Shown here: piece by piece, positions 10,783 to 21,900 of the stretch | Layout: each line of letters starts with the position of its first letter | Position numbering within the stretch: position 1 is the first letter of the stretch | NCBI GenBank assembly: GCA_036785325.1 | Contig: JAXIVH010000001.1 | Span: 16,656,404-16,720,403, forward strand | DNA from: Urophycis tenuis | Lineage: Eukaryota; Chordata; Actinopteri; Gadiformes; Phycidae | DNA length: 64,000 nt | Reading direction: 5' to 3' | Made by a program: the position numbers and the translations under genes | The notes under the pieces: model-generated | Told to the model about the DNA's origin: nothing | Databases searched by the model: none | Seen by the model: only the letters and a program-made list of their open reading frames with translations

Positions 10783-11066
10783 ATGATGTGGGTCGGTGTG
10801 CTACACCATGTCGAAATGAACATTTTTGGGCCACCGGTTGTTGCGAGCATGAGCCTCTGGAGGAACACAGCGATGATAAGCCCAGGATCATGCAAGGTAA
10901 TTAAACAATTATACAAGAGCAGAATTGAGTCCCCTGTATGGATCCAGTCATTTTACTCACAATGTGTGATGCGCTGTGTTTACACGTTCAGCATCTCACA
11001 GGCACTGACTGCAACTGTGCTGGACAAGAGGTGATTGAACCAGGTGAAGACATTTCTAAACTTCAG
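10783..11066 (+). other. Candidate pair of spliced exons of unknown gene
   Basis: Two segments look like exons. The first (10783-10896) follows TTTTGTGCAG and ends in CAAG before GTAATT. The second (11002-11066) follows CATCTCACAG and ends in CTTCAG before GTGAGC. The reading frame passes through both in matching phase (phase 1 at the shared junction). The peptide is Cys-rich (GRCATPCRNEHFWATGCC in exon one, TDCNCAGQEVIE in exon two). I do not recognise it. It could be part of a decayed transposon-borne gene. Neither a start exon nor an end exon was found. Confidence 0.3.
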
Positions 11067-11233
11067 GTGAGCATCTACATTTGTCATGGTATAAGCCTTA
11101 TTCTTAGATGCACCTCCTGAAAAAAAGTTGCCACCTTGATTTCACTGAGCAAATAGTTAAGGGTTATAAAAAGGGGATCTTAGAAAAAGGGGTGGGTGTG
11201 CACATCCAAAGGTAATCCACAGGTGCTAGACAA

Positions 11234-13163
11234 TCATATTGGATATAAGACAAGGTGGGTCTGCACACTGTTTTTTGGTTCCGTTTCCTTCACAATTGAA
11301 ACAAAGCCATTACCCAACTGACCTTTCATTTTTGGTGCACGTGACAAGTGCTTGGGAATCGGCGATCTGGAAGAATTTCGGAAAGTGTCTGGTGAACTGT
11401 AATGTGGACAAGAACTGGGAGCGTGGCTACCTTGGCATCTCCAGCACAAGACAGGTGGTCTGTTTTTTTCAACAGGTGGACCAGGGTGCATAATTTTAAG
11501 AGAAGGATTAACATTTCTAGTACCCAACCTTGAATTATACTCAAGCTGCTGTTCATGATCTTTTTCAAGTTGGTGGCCAAGGCGCACCAAATCTTCCACA
11601 GTGTCAACCCGACCCCGGAGCTGACTAGCCAAAAGAGGTTTGATGTTTTTCAGAATCATCTTAACAATGCTAGCCTCTGTGAGAGAGGGCTTCCATCGTT
11701 TACAGAGAGCTCTGTATGAGAAAGCAAAGTCTCTGATGCTTTCATTTTCTTGCTGTTTCCTGGTTCGAACACGTTCGGCTAACTCATCCTCATAATCTTC
11801 TGCAAGAAAAGCTGTCAGGAAAACTGTTTCAAATTGACTCCAAGTATCTACCTTAGATCGGGCAATTTCCCACCAGTCGCGGGCTGTTCCCCGGAGTACT
11901 GTTCTGAAAGTGGCAAGAATATCAGCATCTGCTAAAGGATGAAGAGCAAGAAAGTCATGACACTTTTACAGATAACTGAGAGGATCAGGATCATCATTAA
12001 TCCCACCATATGTAGGAACGGTTAATTTAATATGATCACTCTTTGCAACAGCAGTGTTAGGGGTTGCAAGTGATGACAATTTATCCCCTGAATTTGGACA
12101 GGAACGGGAATACTTTTCTGTGTTTCTGTGTTTTTGTCTGTACGGTGTCCGTTTGTATGTCCATTGTTTATTTTGCACCAGGTCTGAGAGGACTGCAATT
12201 TCATCTGTGCTATATGCCTGCCATGTAGCACATTTGACAATAAAGATACTTGAACTTGAACTTGAACTTGAATAAGAAGGGATAGGTTTATCTTTTACCC
12301 AGAAAGATTCAAGTCTTCTGTCCAGCACAACGATTTTCTGTTCAAGGTGTTCCATTTTTTCTTTCCTCTCTGTCTCTTCCTGTTCAAGACCTGTGGTCAG
12401 TGTTGTTATTGCAGAGCTACTTTGTTTAACTGTTTCAACCAGCTGGCAGATACTTTCCTGGGCAGGGTCGTGAAAACATTTCAATTCTTTCTGAAGTTCT
12501 AATTGCAGTTGTTCTACCATGAAGCGGATTTCTGAAAAAAGAGAGGTTTCAGAATGTTTCAGTTCTTCTTCCACAACCATTTTAATGCCTTTCACTAGTT
12601 TATCTATTTCTGTTTCCACACTTTCTTTCTGAGATATGATCTTTGACAAAAGCAGACGATGATTATCAGTGGATTTATCCATAAGATCTTGAAAGTGTCT
12701 AATGGAAGACATTTGAACTCGTTCAACACCCTCTGTCAGGTGTTTTATGGCTATGCTTTGAGTTTCCAATACTTTATGGATCTTGTCCCAATCTTCCTGG
12801 GTTTTAACTGCAATTTGGTTCAAGTCCCGTGCAGGAGTAGGGATGGTGACTGGAAGTTCACACTGAGACTGAGAGTGAATATGGGGAAGAGGCTGAAAGA
12901 GCAAAAGGCCCTCCTCCTCCTTCTGTTTCCCAAACAAGTGATTGGTTTATGGATTGGGCAGGATCCAAGTGAGGAGAAAATAGGGCAGGGCCATGAGCTT
13001 CAGATGTCTCTACTGGAGGTGGCCGGGGCGTCTGGAAATAAGTCTGTAAGTGTGCACTAAATGCATGGTCTGTACTATAAGTACTTACAGGTGTCTGCAC
13101 ATCAGGCGCTTCTATGTCAAATGCAACTAAGGGTGACCCAGGCACGAATGGTTGACTAGTCAT
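11234..13163 (-). pseudogene. Retroelement gag, decayed, without pol
   Basis: On the minus strand, starting after a primer-binding site, there is an N-terminal segment (13163-12858) with PRPPPVET and a long coiled-coil-like segment (12937-11966). A capsid segment in the same frame follows (FLALHPLADADILATFRT, TARDWWEIARSKVDTWSQF, ESIRDFAFSYRALCKRW), as in Ty3-type and Arc/PEG10-type gag. It ends with a Cys/His knuckle, CWRCQGSHAPSSC. There is one frameshift near 12.9 kb and one in-frame TAA at 11966-11968. No protease or RT follows downstream, so the element is truncated or pol was lost. A short LINE tail is inserted inside it without breaking the frame. Confidence 0.75.
12095..12272 (+). mobile_element. 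LINE/SINE 3' tail inserted in gag, antisense
   Basis: A plus-strand segment ends ACAATAAAGATACTTGAACTT with further ACTTGA units. This is the repeated-hexamer tail typical of fish non-LTR retroposons. Read on the opposite strand, the tail encodes the poly-Ser stretch of the surrounding gag frame. A similar tail occurs at about 46010-46025. The 5' limit is approximate. Confidence 0.6.
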
Positions 13164-13399
13164 GATGTGGTAAGCAGAGAATTAATGACTTTTCACAAGA
13201 AATACTCACAGTCTAGTATCAGAAATTGTCACCACAATCAAGAGCGTGCCACAAAAACAGTCAGCAGCATTCAGTCAATATTCGGTACACACAACAGTTA
13301 AGTGTATTTAACCCCAATTAATGATAACATGTTAAAGGAAAGTCATATAGCACAAGTTGAAATAATGAACTTTTCACATTTCACACATTTCATGATCGA

Positions 13400-13417
13400 G
13401 CCCCACGTTGGGCGCCA
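13400..13417 (-). promoter_or_regulatory. Primer-binding site, tRNA-Lys type
   Basis: The minus strand reads TGGCGCCCAACGTGGGGC, the 18-base complement of the tRNA-Lys(1,2) 3' end used by several retroviruses and LTR elements. It lies 4 bp inside the TG...CA LTR that begins at 13422. Confidence 0.85.
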
Positions 13418-13421
13418 TTTC

Positions 13422-13840
13422 TGTAGCGGAGGGCTAGAAAAAGATGCTCACTAGGATTAAGTTGGGCGCCAGGGAGGGGCACAAGACAGCCTGCCATTTA
13501 TTTTTCAAACACAAACAAAAGGATAAACCAGAGACATCTATTCACAAAATCCAGCTAGCTCAAAGCCCTTGCCACAAAAGGTAATCAACCCACAAAACAC
13601 GGATCGACAAAAGGTATGGAAATAAAAGGTTAAGGGTAGGAAAATAACGGAACAAAGGTACAACAGGACAATAACTCATCTTAATAGAAAAACAATAATG
13701 AAATCAATTTCACATCCCAACATTTATATTCTTAATTAACCAAAAGCGCATTCATCATCAAAACAATGAAGGAATGGTGGTAGTTGGAGTTCAGTTCCTT
13801 TTGTAGTCCAGGTTGGTTGAATTTGTGGAAGGGTTTATGA

Positions 13841-13874
<34 letters not shown>

Positions 13875-14351
13875 CTAGAGATGTAAAAAGAGTCCAAAAG
13901 TCCAGTTCAGTCTTACAGTAGGTTTGTATGTATGTATGTATGCAATGCAGGGGTTTATGGAGTAACTAAAGGGACAGGGAATAGGGCGAGGGAGGGTGGT
14001 AACAGGTGGAAGACAGGCTGAGAGGGATGAGGAAGCTTGGAGAGTACAGGCCGAGATCACTTAGCTGCAGAGGGGGTTGAGTCCAGGTAGGTTAATGCTC
14101 CGAGTACCAGGTAACACGACATCCATACAAGGTTTTACACACTCCGGGGTAGCATTAGTCCTTCTTAATGTAAACTTTCCTCCACAGAACAGTAGGATTC
14201 TTTTTTGCTCTGTCTCTCACTTCCTCCTAGTCCATGCTGTCCTTTGTCTACCTGAGAGTGTTTTTTCACAATTTCCCAGGTGGCTTTAATGACTTCCTAG
14301 CCCCACCCCTTTCCTCTGGGCAGGGAAGGCAGTGATTCTCTTCCTGCCACA
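13422..14351 (-). repeat. LTR of the minus-strand retroelement
   Basis: The inner end is set by the primer-binding site, and the sequence there is TGTAGCGG on the plus strand. The outer end is inferred at 14351, where TGCCACA gives a matching TGTGGC inverted terminus. AATAAA on the minus strand near 13512 is a plausible polyadenylation signal. I could not find the partner LTR, so the outer boundary is provisional. Confidence 0.5.
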
Positions 14352-14480
14352 AGTAAATGTACACTATATTTACTTTACAAGGCAACGTTCAGGCATATAA
14401 CATGTTCAGGCATTTAAAAAAGGGAAACATTTTAAAACTATATACAATGATTTTTATTTACAATGTTGACTTACAATGTT

Positions 14481-14762
14481 CTACACGTCCAGGTGGTGCA
14501 CCCTGAAGCCCGTGTAGTGGGCCCTGGGTTCAGGAACTGTGTCCCTGATCCTCCAGACACAGCAGCTGGGTATGACCACTCTCCTGCCCACACCCAGGCG
14601 GCCATGCTGCCACAACACAACTTGTCTGTATGCAGAGTGTCTGAATTGTCGCTGTTCCACTCCTGGCTCGTGGCTCCCATCAAGAGCCAAGACGTCATTC
14701 CACGCAGCCCTGGCCAACCGCAACACCCCCTCGTCCAAGACGTAGTACTGCATGTACGCCAT
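14481..14762 (-). CDS. P2X7 cytoplasmic-domain-like small protein
   Basis: This is an ORF of 93 codons. Its second half reads FRHSAYRQVVLWQHGRLG, then VVIPSCCVWRIRDTVPEP and YTGFRVHH. It closely follows the C-terminal cytoplasmic (ballast) domain of the P2X7 receptor family, in which a Cys-rich block is followed by a WRIR...P...Y.GF motif. No P2X channel domain is present. Fish genomes carry many stand-alone copies of this domain in gene-like or transposon-linked contexts. The minus strand has a CCCCGCAG acceptor-like site 15 bp before the ATG, so this may be a last exon whose upstream part was not found. Its function is unknown. Confidence 0.6.
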   Translation of the reverse strand: MAYMQYYVLDEGVLRLARAAWNDVLALDGSHEPGVEQRQFRHSAYRQVVLWQHGRLGVGRRVVIPSCCVWRIRDTVPEPRAHYTGFRVHHLDV

Positions 14763-15940
14763 GGTGCTTATGTGGTGCTGCGGGGACTGGCGTTGTGTTC
14801 AACAAAAGATAAAACAAATCTAATCTAGGATATAGAAAAGCCGGCAAAGAAGCATTTGCCGGCTTCTTTGAAAACAAATGCTCATGGCTTGCGTAGAAGT
14901 TGGCGGCGGAGCGTCATCAACGATTTGTTACGACAGTGTGGTAAAATATCTGAAGCTGCAGGCGGAACTTTGTAGAGAAAACTGCGAGCAGGCCAGAGTT
15001 GCATAGTGGGCCTTTAAATACTACTTCTCAGATTATCATCTAAACATTCAGGCACCATTCAGACAATAGCTGCCCAAAGCTATTGTCATAGCAACTGGTT
15101 TCTTTTAACCTCTGATTCCTCTAACAAAGGTTCACACTCCTTACAAACGACCAAGAAAGGACATTGTTTGAATCATTATTTAATTTTCACCACTTTTTTG
15201 GGGTACAACACATGGTCGGTCGCATGATTGAATGTTGGTTAAATATGTTTTTGAATAAAAGTCTTGCAAAAAAAACGTGGCTGCTTGTGTGACAGGGTTG
15301 TTATTGATTGTTGTAGTTTATAAAAATGCAATTCTTTGGGAGACAGTTTAATATCCTATCTTTATGCAAGGCTCGCATTAATTGTTTATTTGAGCGCCGC
15401 CACGTGGCAGGTGACAGTAATTGACAGTGGCCGCACCCTTTTGCTTGCTGACGACGTAGTATGCATAGAAACAGCGGCGTGTATTTTTCCAATTACAAAG
15501 TTATACTATGACATTCACTCTAGTCAAACTCTGCATGATGTGACATGAATAGTTTGGCCACATATAATTACTTGTGACTTTTTGTTTCTATTGTATGGTA
15601 TGGTTGTAAAACATGTAGCCTAGTTTTGTGTTTATTAATCTATTAAGTTTATTAATTTATTATGTGATTACATAGGATATGTATTGTGATTCCAGAATAT
15701 TGAATATTATACAAATGTAATTATATAACATTTCATTTTTGTAATGATTCATATTTATGTGTACATAATACGTTTGATAACAAAAGACAACAATGTACAT
15801 ATAACAAACATCAGTTGTTGCACAGTGTTGCAAAGCCAAGTCTATTAACCACCTAAACACCAAGCAGAGAGAAAAAGAAAAACAATGATTATCACTTCCC
15901 TACAGCTTCATTAACGCAGAGATATGTTTGTCGTTTGGCT
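14763..15940. other. Gene-free stretch downstream of the DMBT1-like gene
   Basis: The stretch is AT-rich and no coding region can be supported. It contains two small perfect hairpins: an 11-bp stem at 14838-14848/14855-14865 and a 10-bp stem at 15062-15071/15078-15087. TTTATT at about 15631 could be a minus-strand polyadenylation signal for the DMBT1-like gene. Confidence 0.5.
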
Positions 15941-18900
15941 TTAACACAAGTGACACTCACTGCTGATTGGTCCAATGCTCAGCACCGTGCGGGGCACAGA
16001 TACAGAGCGCCGGGCCCTCCTGGTGCACACCTGTGGGGGAAACATCACCAAAAACCATTTAGCCAACAGCGCTAAGTGCCTGAAGCTGAATTCACACTTC
16101 TGCATGCCCCACATTTGCAAAGATCTGTGTTTGGGACTCAAGAGACCCAACATGGATCTTTCCAGGGCTTTTTATGTTGAAAAAAGCTACACAACCATGT
16201 GATAAAGATGTTGCAAAATAATTCAAATGAAAAGCGGTTGGTTTATTGCGACCAACTGAAAATACAGTGTTGATTTCGTCGGGTGCCATCATTTTATTCC
16301 CGTGTCTGGCTGTTAGGAACAAAACCAAACACTGCACATGTTCCCCACTTGATCAATCAGTGATTAATGCCGCAAACCCCTGCGGAGGAGGACTGACCTC
16401 TGACCTATCCTCTGGGAGGACTGCACGTCTTTGAGTACAAGTTGGTCATTGACTGATAAAGGGGCTTTTTACAGTCTCTTGAGTAGAGACGCAGAGTGAT
16501 CGACAGAGAAGTGCGATTTGTGGCCTAAGACAACCATATCATTGAAGGACTGGTTGGAAGCAGCAATGTTTAGCCCACCGGAGTGCAGGAGGAGGCCAAG
16601 GGGTCACACAGGCTGAGGCTGCAGTGGAGGGACATGTCAACGTGTTCCCCAAAGATGTGTGACATCATAGCAGAGAACCGAGCCTGCAGGGACGAGCCAC
16701 TCTCATCAATCGTCACCAGACGTTGGTCACTGGGACACCTGGGAGAACATGGGGAACGACCGAACGACGTTTTAGATGTGATCGCCGTATGATGGTCCCA
16801 TCTTTCTAACCACCTACAAAGAAACAAAGGCTGTTCATGAGACGGGGTGGGGCGTACTTGTTGTGGATGAGGAAGTGCCGCACTTGGTCATCAGGGTTGT
16901 GAGAGAGAGTGGCATAGCAGTCGTCCAGGACAACCACATACCTCGGGTCCGTCTTCTCCAAGGAAATGCCCACATATACAGAGGAGTTGAGTGGAAGGGT
17001 GACCTTGCCTTCTGGGTAGGGCTCAGTGTATTTGGAGCTACTGAACAGCAACATGGAAGCTTTGGACTTGCCAATGGAGGGATTACTTCCATAAAACCTG
17101 ACATGACAGCATGACAACATCAGACTGGCTAGATTCAATACAGCAGCAGCAGCAACGCAATGTGTTTAAATCAGTAAGGTCGCCTCTTGGCATGGAAACC
17201 TCTCCAAACTTCCAATACAGATTCATCCTTCAGAAAATGTGCTACATACGGATGGTATGGACTGAAGACTGTGTCCGGGCTTGTATCTGTGTTCAGTGGA
17301 TAGGCACAGGTGAAGGGAATGCCTACAGGCGTTGCCAGGAATCCATTGTTTTTAGCGTAAATGAATAAAATGTTGGAGTAGATGTCATGGGTTTTGTTAT
17401 TCTGAAAGACAGAGGGTGATTTATAGCCTACTGGTTTAAATGAATGCCCTGTAAAGCATCCAAAGCAGTCTGTTTGAGTGCCCTAGATGTCTCTTTAAAA
17501 AATTACCCTTATTTGATGTAACAGCTGGGATTCAGTCGTTGCAATTACAGGATGAATGGAATTCATTAATAATATCAAACAATTAATGATATTTACCAGC
17601 AGCAGGTTTCCACAAATGCCTGCTTGGCGCTTCACTTTGTACCAAACCATGTTCTTTTTCATTGAGACATGAGCGCAATTGGGTTCAGCCAGATGCCCAG
17701 AAGATGCATTAAAGATTGAAGTTTCCATGATGTCCAAATTAAGACCAATTTGGATTTGGCTCTGACCACAAACTATCTGGGAGGCCTGAGGTAGGATGCC
17801 CTGGTCTAGATAACAAAGTAATACATTGAAAACAGGAGGTGGAGATCTTTTTGGAATTAACTGATTAAGTACTAAGCGCGAACGCAATAACTCCAATTCA
17901 CACATTTACACCAATACAAATAAGTACCTACTTTCGCAAATTACACCAGCAGCTTCAACATGGCTGCAGTTATGTGACACAAACCCTTGATGGGTACAGT
18001 GGTCTATTGATGGTTCATCTCCTACACAGTTGACCTTGTCCAACCAGATGGGTCCTGTGCCCTGTTCAGAAGATACCGTGGTGAAGGTTGAAATGGCACT
18101 GCCACACCCCAGCTGTCTACACACCACCTGTGCATCATTCAGGTCCAAGCCATGATCACAAACTGAGCCCCACTGGCTATTGTGGTAGACCTCCACTCTG
18201 CCTGAACAGGGGTTGTGGGAGAGACTGTTGACCAGTCTCACTGGAGATGCAGCTATGACAAGAGGAACACATTTGTCAAAGGATTAAATGAAGAAGTGGC
18301 ATGAAATAACAAAGAAAGTAAGCAATGTTTCATTGCATGCCTTTGTAAGAATGGGATAATTTATTTGACAAGAAAATCAATCTGCCATTAATCTACTTCC
18401 CTACTTCTATTTTGGCAGAAAACAAAGCAGATAATGTGCAGCAACAAGTTCATGCATTTATTACCTTCACAGACAACACCAGCATCCTCATTGTGACCAC
18501 AGTTGTGGGACCCCAGTCCTCGGTGCCCACACTGTGTGATTTTAGATTCCTGGCCACTGCAGTTTATATCATCCAATCCTATAGGCCCTTGGCCTTGACC
18601 AAAACGAGCGCTACCTGGTGCAGACAGCACCCTCCCACAACCCAACTGTTTACACACCACCTGGGCATCGACCAGGTCCCAGCCATCATCACAAACTGTG
18701 CGCCACTGGCCTTGGAGGAAGATCTCCACTCTACCAGAGCAGATCCTGTTTCCTCCATTGACCAAGCGGACCTCCCCCTCAGTGACTATGTTGTCGTCTG
18801 GTCTTAGAGGAGTGGTCGCTGGATCACTGGGATGTCGGGTTATATAATCGGATGAATATGTTTCAGGCATGGAACTTGGAGGAGCCTTTGTGTTCGCTGT

Positions 18901-21900
18901 CCATCTACCTGGAAAACAAGAGGCTGTGAACCCACAATGCTACTGACCGAATGCTGTAAAACTAACCAAGAAGTTGACACCAAAAACAAGTTTCTATCTG
19001 CTCAAAGAAGAATAAGTTGCCTACTTGATGATATGTGTAAGTTGCAAATATATTCTTTACAATTGGCTCAACTAATTCTTTTACTATTGAAGAGGCTTCA
19101 ATAAAGAAAAGGATTTGTGTATTTCATAATTATAAAAATGTGCCTCTCAAGAAATAAAACAAACTTGTCAAGTAGCACGTAATAGATCTAGTATGAATGC
19201 AGTTTTACCATCACAGACGATACCAGCATCTTCGTCATGGCTGCACTCATGCGACCCAAACCCTTGATGTGTACAGTGGGCTATTGATTGTTCATTTCCT
19301 CCACAGTGGACTTGGTCCAACCAGATGGGTCCTGTACCCTGTCCAGGATTTGCCGTCATGAAGGCTGAAATGGCACTGCCACAACCCAGCTGTCTACACA
19401 CAACCTGGGCATCATTCAGGTCCCAGCCATGATCACAAACTGAGCCCCACTGGCTATTGTGGTAGACCTCAACTCTGCCTGAGCAGGGGTTGTTGAGGAA
19501 ACCGTTGACCAGTCTCACTGGAGATGCAGCTACGACAAGAGGAAAACATTTGATGTGTTGACTAAATAAGGCAAGGCATGAAGACGACCTCAAAAAACTA
19601 ACAAATAAAGGATTATTTTAGTGCATACTTGAGAAGAATGAGATGATATTCATCGATCTAATGGGATGTTATTCAAAAAATCTATTGTCATGCTATTTTG
19701 ACAGAAGACAAAGCATATAATGTGTAGCTACAGGTTCATGAATGTATTACCTTCACAGACAACACCAGCATCCTCATGGTGACCACAGTCATGGGACCAA
19801 AGTCTTCCATGGTCACACTGTGTGAGCTTAGATTCATGGCCGCTGCAGTTTACATCATCCAATCCTATAGGCCCTTGGCCACGTCCAAAACGAGCATGAC
19901 CTGGTGCAGACAGCGCCCTCCCGCAACCCAACTGTCTGCACAACACCTGGGCATCGACCAGGTCCCAGCCATCATCACAAACTGTGCCCCACTGGCCCTG
20001 GAGGAAGATCTCTACCCTGCCGGAGCAGGAGCTGTTCCCTCCGTTGACCAAGCGGACGTCCCCTTCAATGGCTGTGTTGTCTGGTCTATGAGGAGTGGTC
20101 GCTGGATTGCTGACACTACTGGTGGTATAATCGGATGCATACGTTTGAGTTATGGAAGATATTGGTGCCACAGCTGTAGGGTCCACTGTCCATTCACCTG
20201 GAAAACAAGTGTCTGTCAATCCACAAAGCTACAACTGGCCAAATGCTGCCAAACGCACCACCAAATTGACCATGAAGACATGTTTCTATCTCCTCGAAGA
20301 AGAATAAGTTTCCTACATGACGATAAGTTCAAGTTTCATCACATAACAGATTATTTCAAAGTGTGCCTCCACTATTTATTTTACTGTTGAAGAGGCTGCG
20401 ATACAGAAAAGGCTTTCTGTGTTGAATAATTAACAAACGTGCTTCTCAAGAAATAAACCCGACTTCTTGAGTAGCATGTAACAGATCTAGCATGAATGTA
20501 GTTTTACCATCACAAATGAGACCAGCATCTTCGTCATGGCGGCAGTCATGCGACCCAAACCCTTGATGTGTACAGTGGGCTATTGACGTTTCATTTCCTC
20601 CACAGTTGACTTGGTCCAACCAGATGGGTCCCGTACCCTGTCCAGAATTTGCTGTGGTGAAGGCTGAAATGGCACTGCCACAACCCAGCTGTCTACACAC
20701 CACCTGGGCATCATTCAGGTCCCAGCCATGATCACAAACTGAGCCCCACTGGCTATTGTGGTAGACCTCCACTCTGCCTGAACAAGAGTTGTTGGAGAGG
20801 CCGTTGACCAGTCTCACTGGAGATGAAGCTACGACAAGAGGGAAACATTTGATGAGTTGATTGAAGATGTCATGGCATGAAGACAACCTTACCAATGTAA
20901 CATCCCATGCTGTTGAAGAATGGGATGTTATTTATTTGATGTGAAAAGAGACCTTGCTCTATTGTCATGCTATTTTAGCAGAAGACAAAGCAGATAATGT
21001 GTAGCCACAGGTTCATGACTGTATTACCTTCACAAACGACACCAGCATCCTCATGGTGACCACAGTCGTGGGACCTAAATCCTCTGTGCCCACACTGTGT
21101 GAGCTTGGATTCCTGGCCGCTGCATTTTATATCATCCAATCCTATAGGCCCTTGGCCAGCTCCAAAATGGGCGTGACCTGGTGCAGACAGCACCCTCCCA
21201 CAACCCAACTGTCTACACACCACCTGGGCATCGACTAGCTCCCAGCCATCATCACAAACTGTGCTCCACTGGCCTTGGAGGAAGATCTCCACCCTGCCAG
21301 AGCAGGAGCCATTCCCTCCATTGACCAAGCGGACGTCCCCTTCAGTGGCTGTGTTGTTGTCTGGTCTTTGAGCAGTGGTGGCTGGATCTCTGGGACGACT
21401 GGTGGTATAATCGGATGCATACGTTTGAGGTATGGAAGATATTGGTGCTACAGCCGTAGGGTCCACTGTCGATTCACCTGAAAAAACAAGTGTCTGTGAA
21501 CCCACAAAGCTACGACTGGCCCAATGCTGCCAAACGCACCACCAAATTGACCATCAAGACATGTTGCAATCTGCTCGAAGGAGAATAACTTGCCTGCGTG
21601 AAGATAAGTTCAAGTTTCATCACATAAGAGATCATTTTAAAATGTGCCTCAACTGTTTCTTTTACTGTTGAAGAGGCTTCGATACAGAAAAGACTTTCTG
21701 CTTTGCATGATTATCAAATATGCTTCTCAAGAAATAAATCCAACTTCTCAAGTAGCATGTAACAAATCTAGTAATACAAAACAGATAACGTGTAGCTACA
21801 GATTAATGAATTTATTACCTTCACAGACAACACCAGCGTCCTCATGGTGACCACAATTGTGGGACCAAAGTCCTCTGTGCCCACACTGTGTGAGGTTTGA

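Noticed and set aside
16570..16827. Stop at 16570 as the true end of the DMBT1-like protein
   Set aside because: A phase-matching donor precedes it and a downstream exon supplies the furin-type site expected after a ZP domain. I keep it only as an intron-retention alternative.
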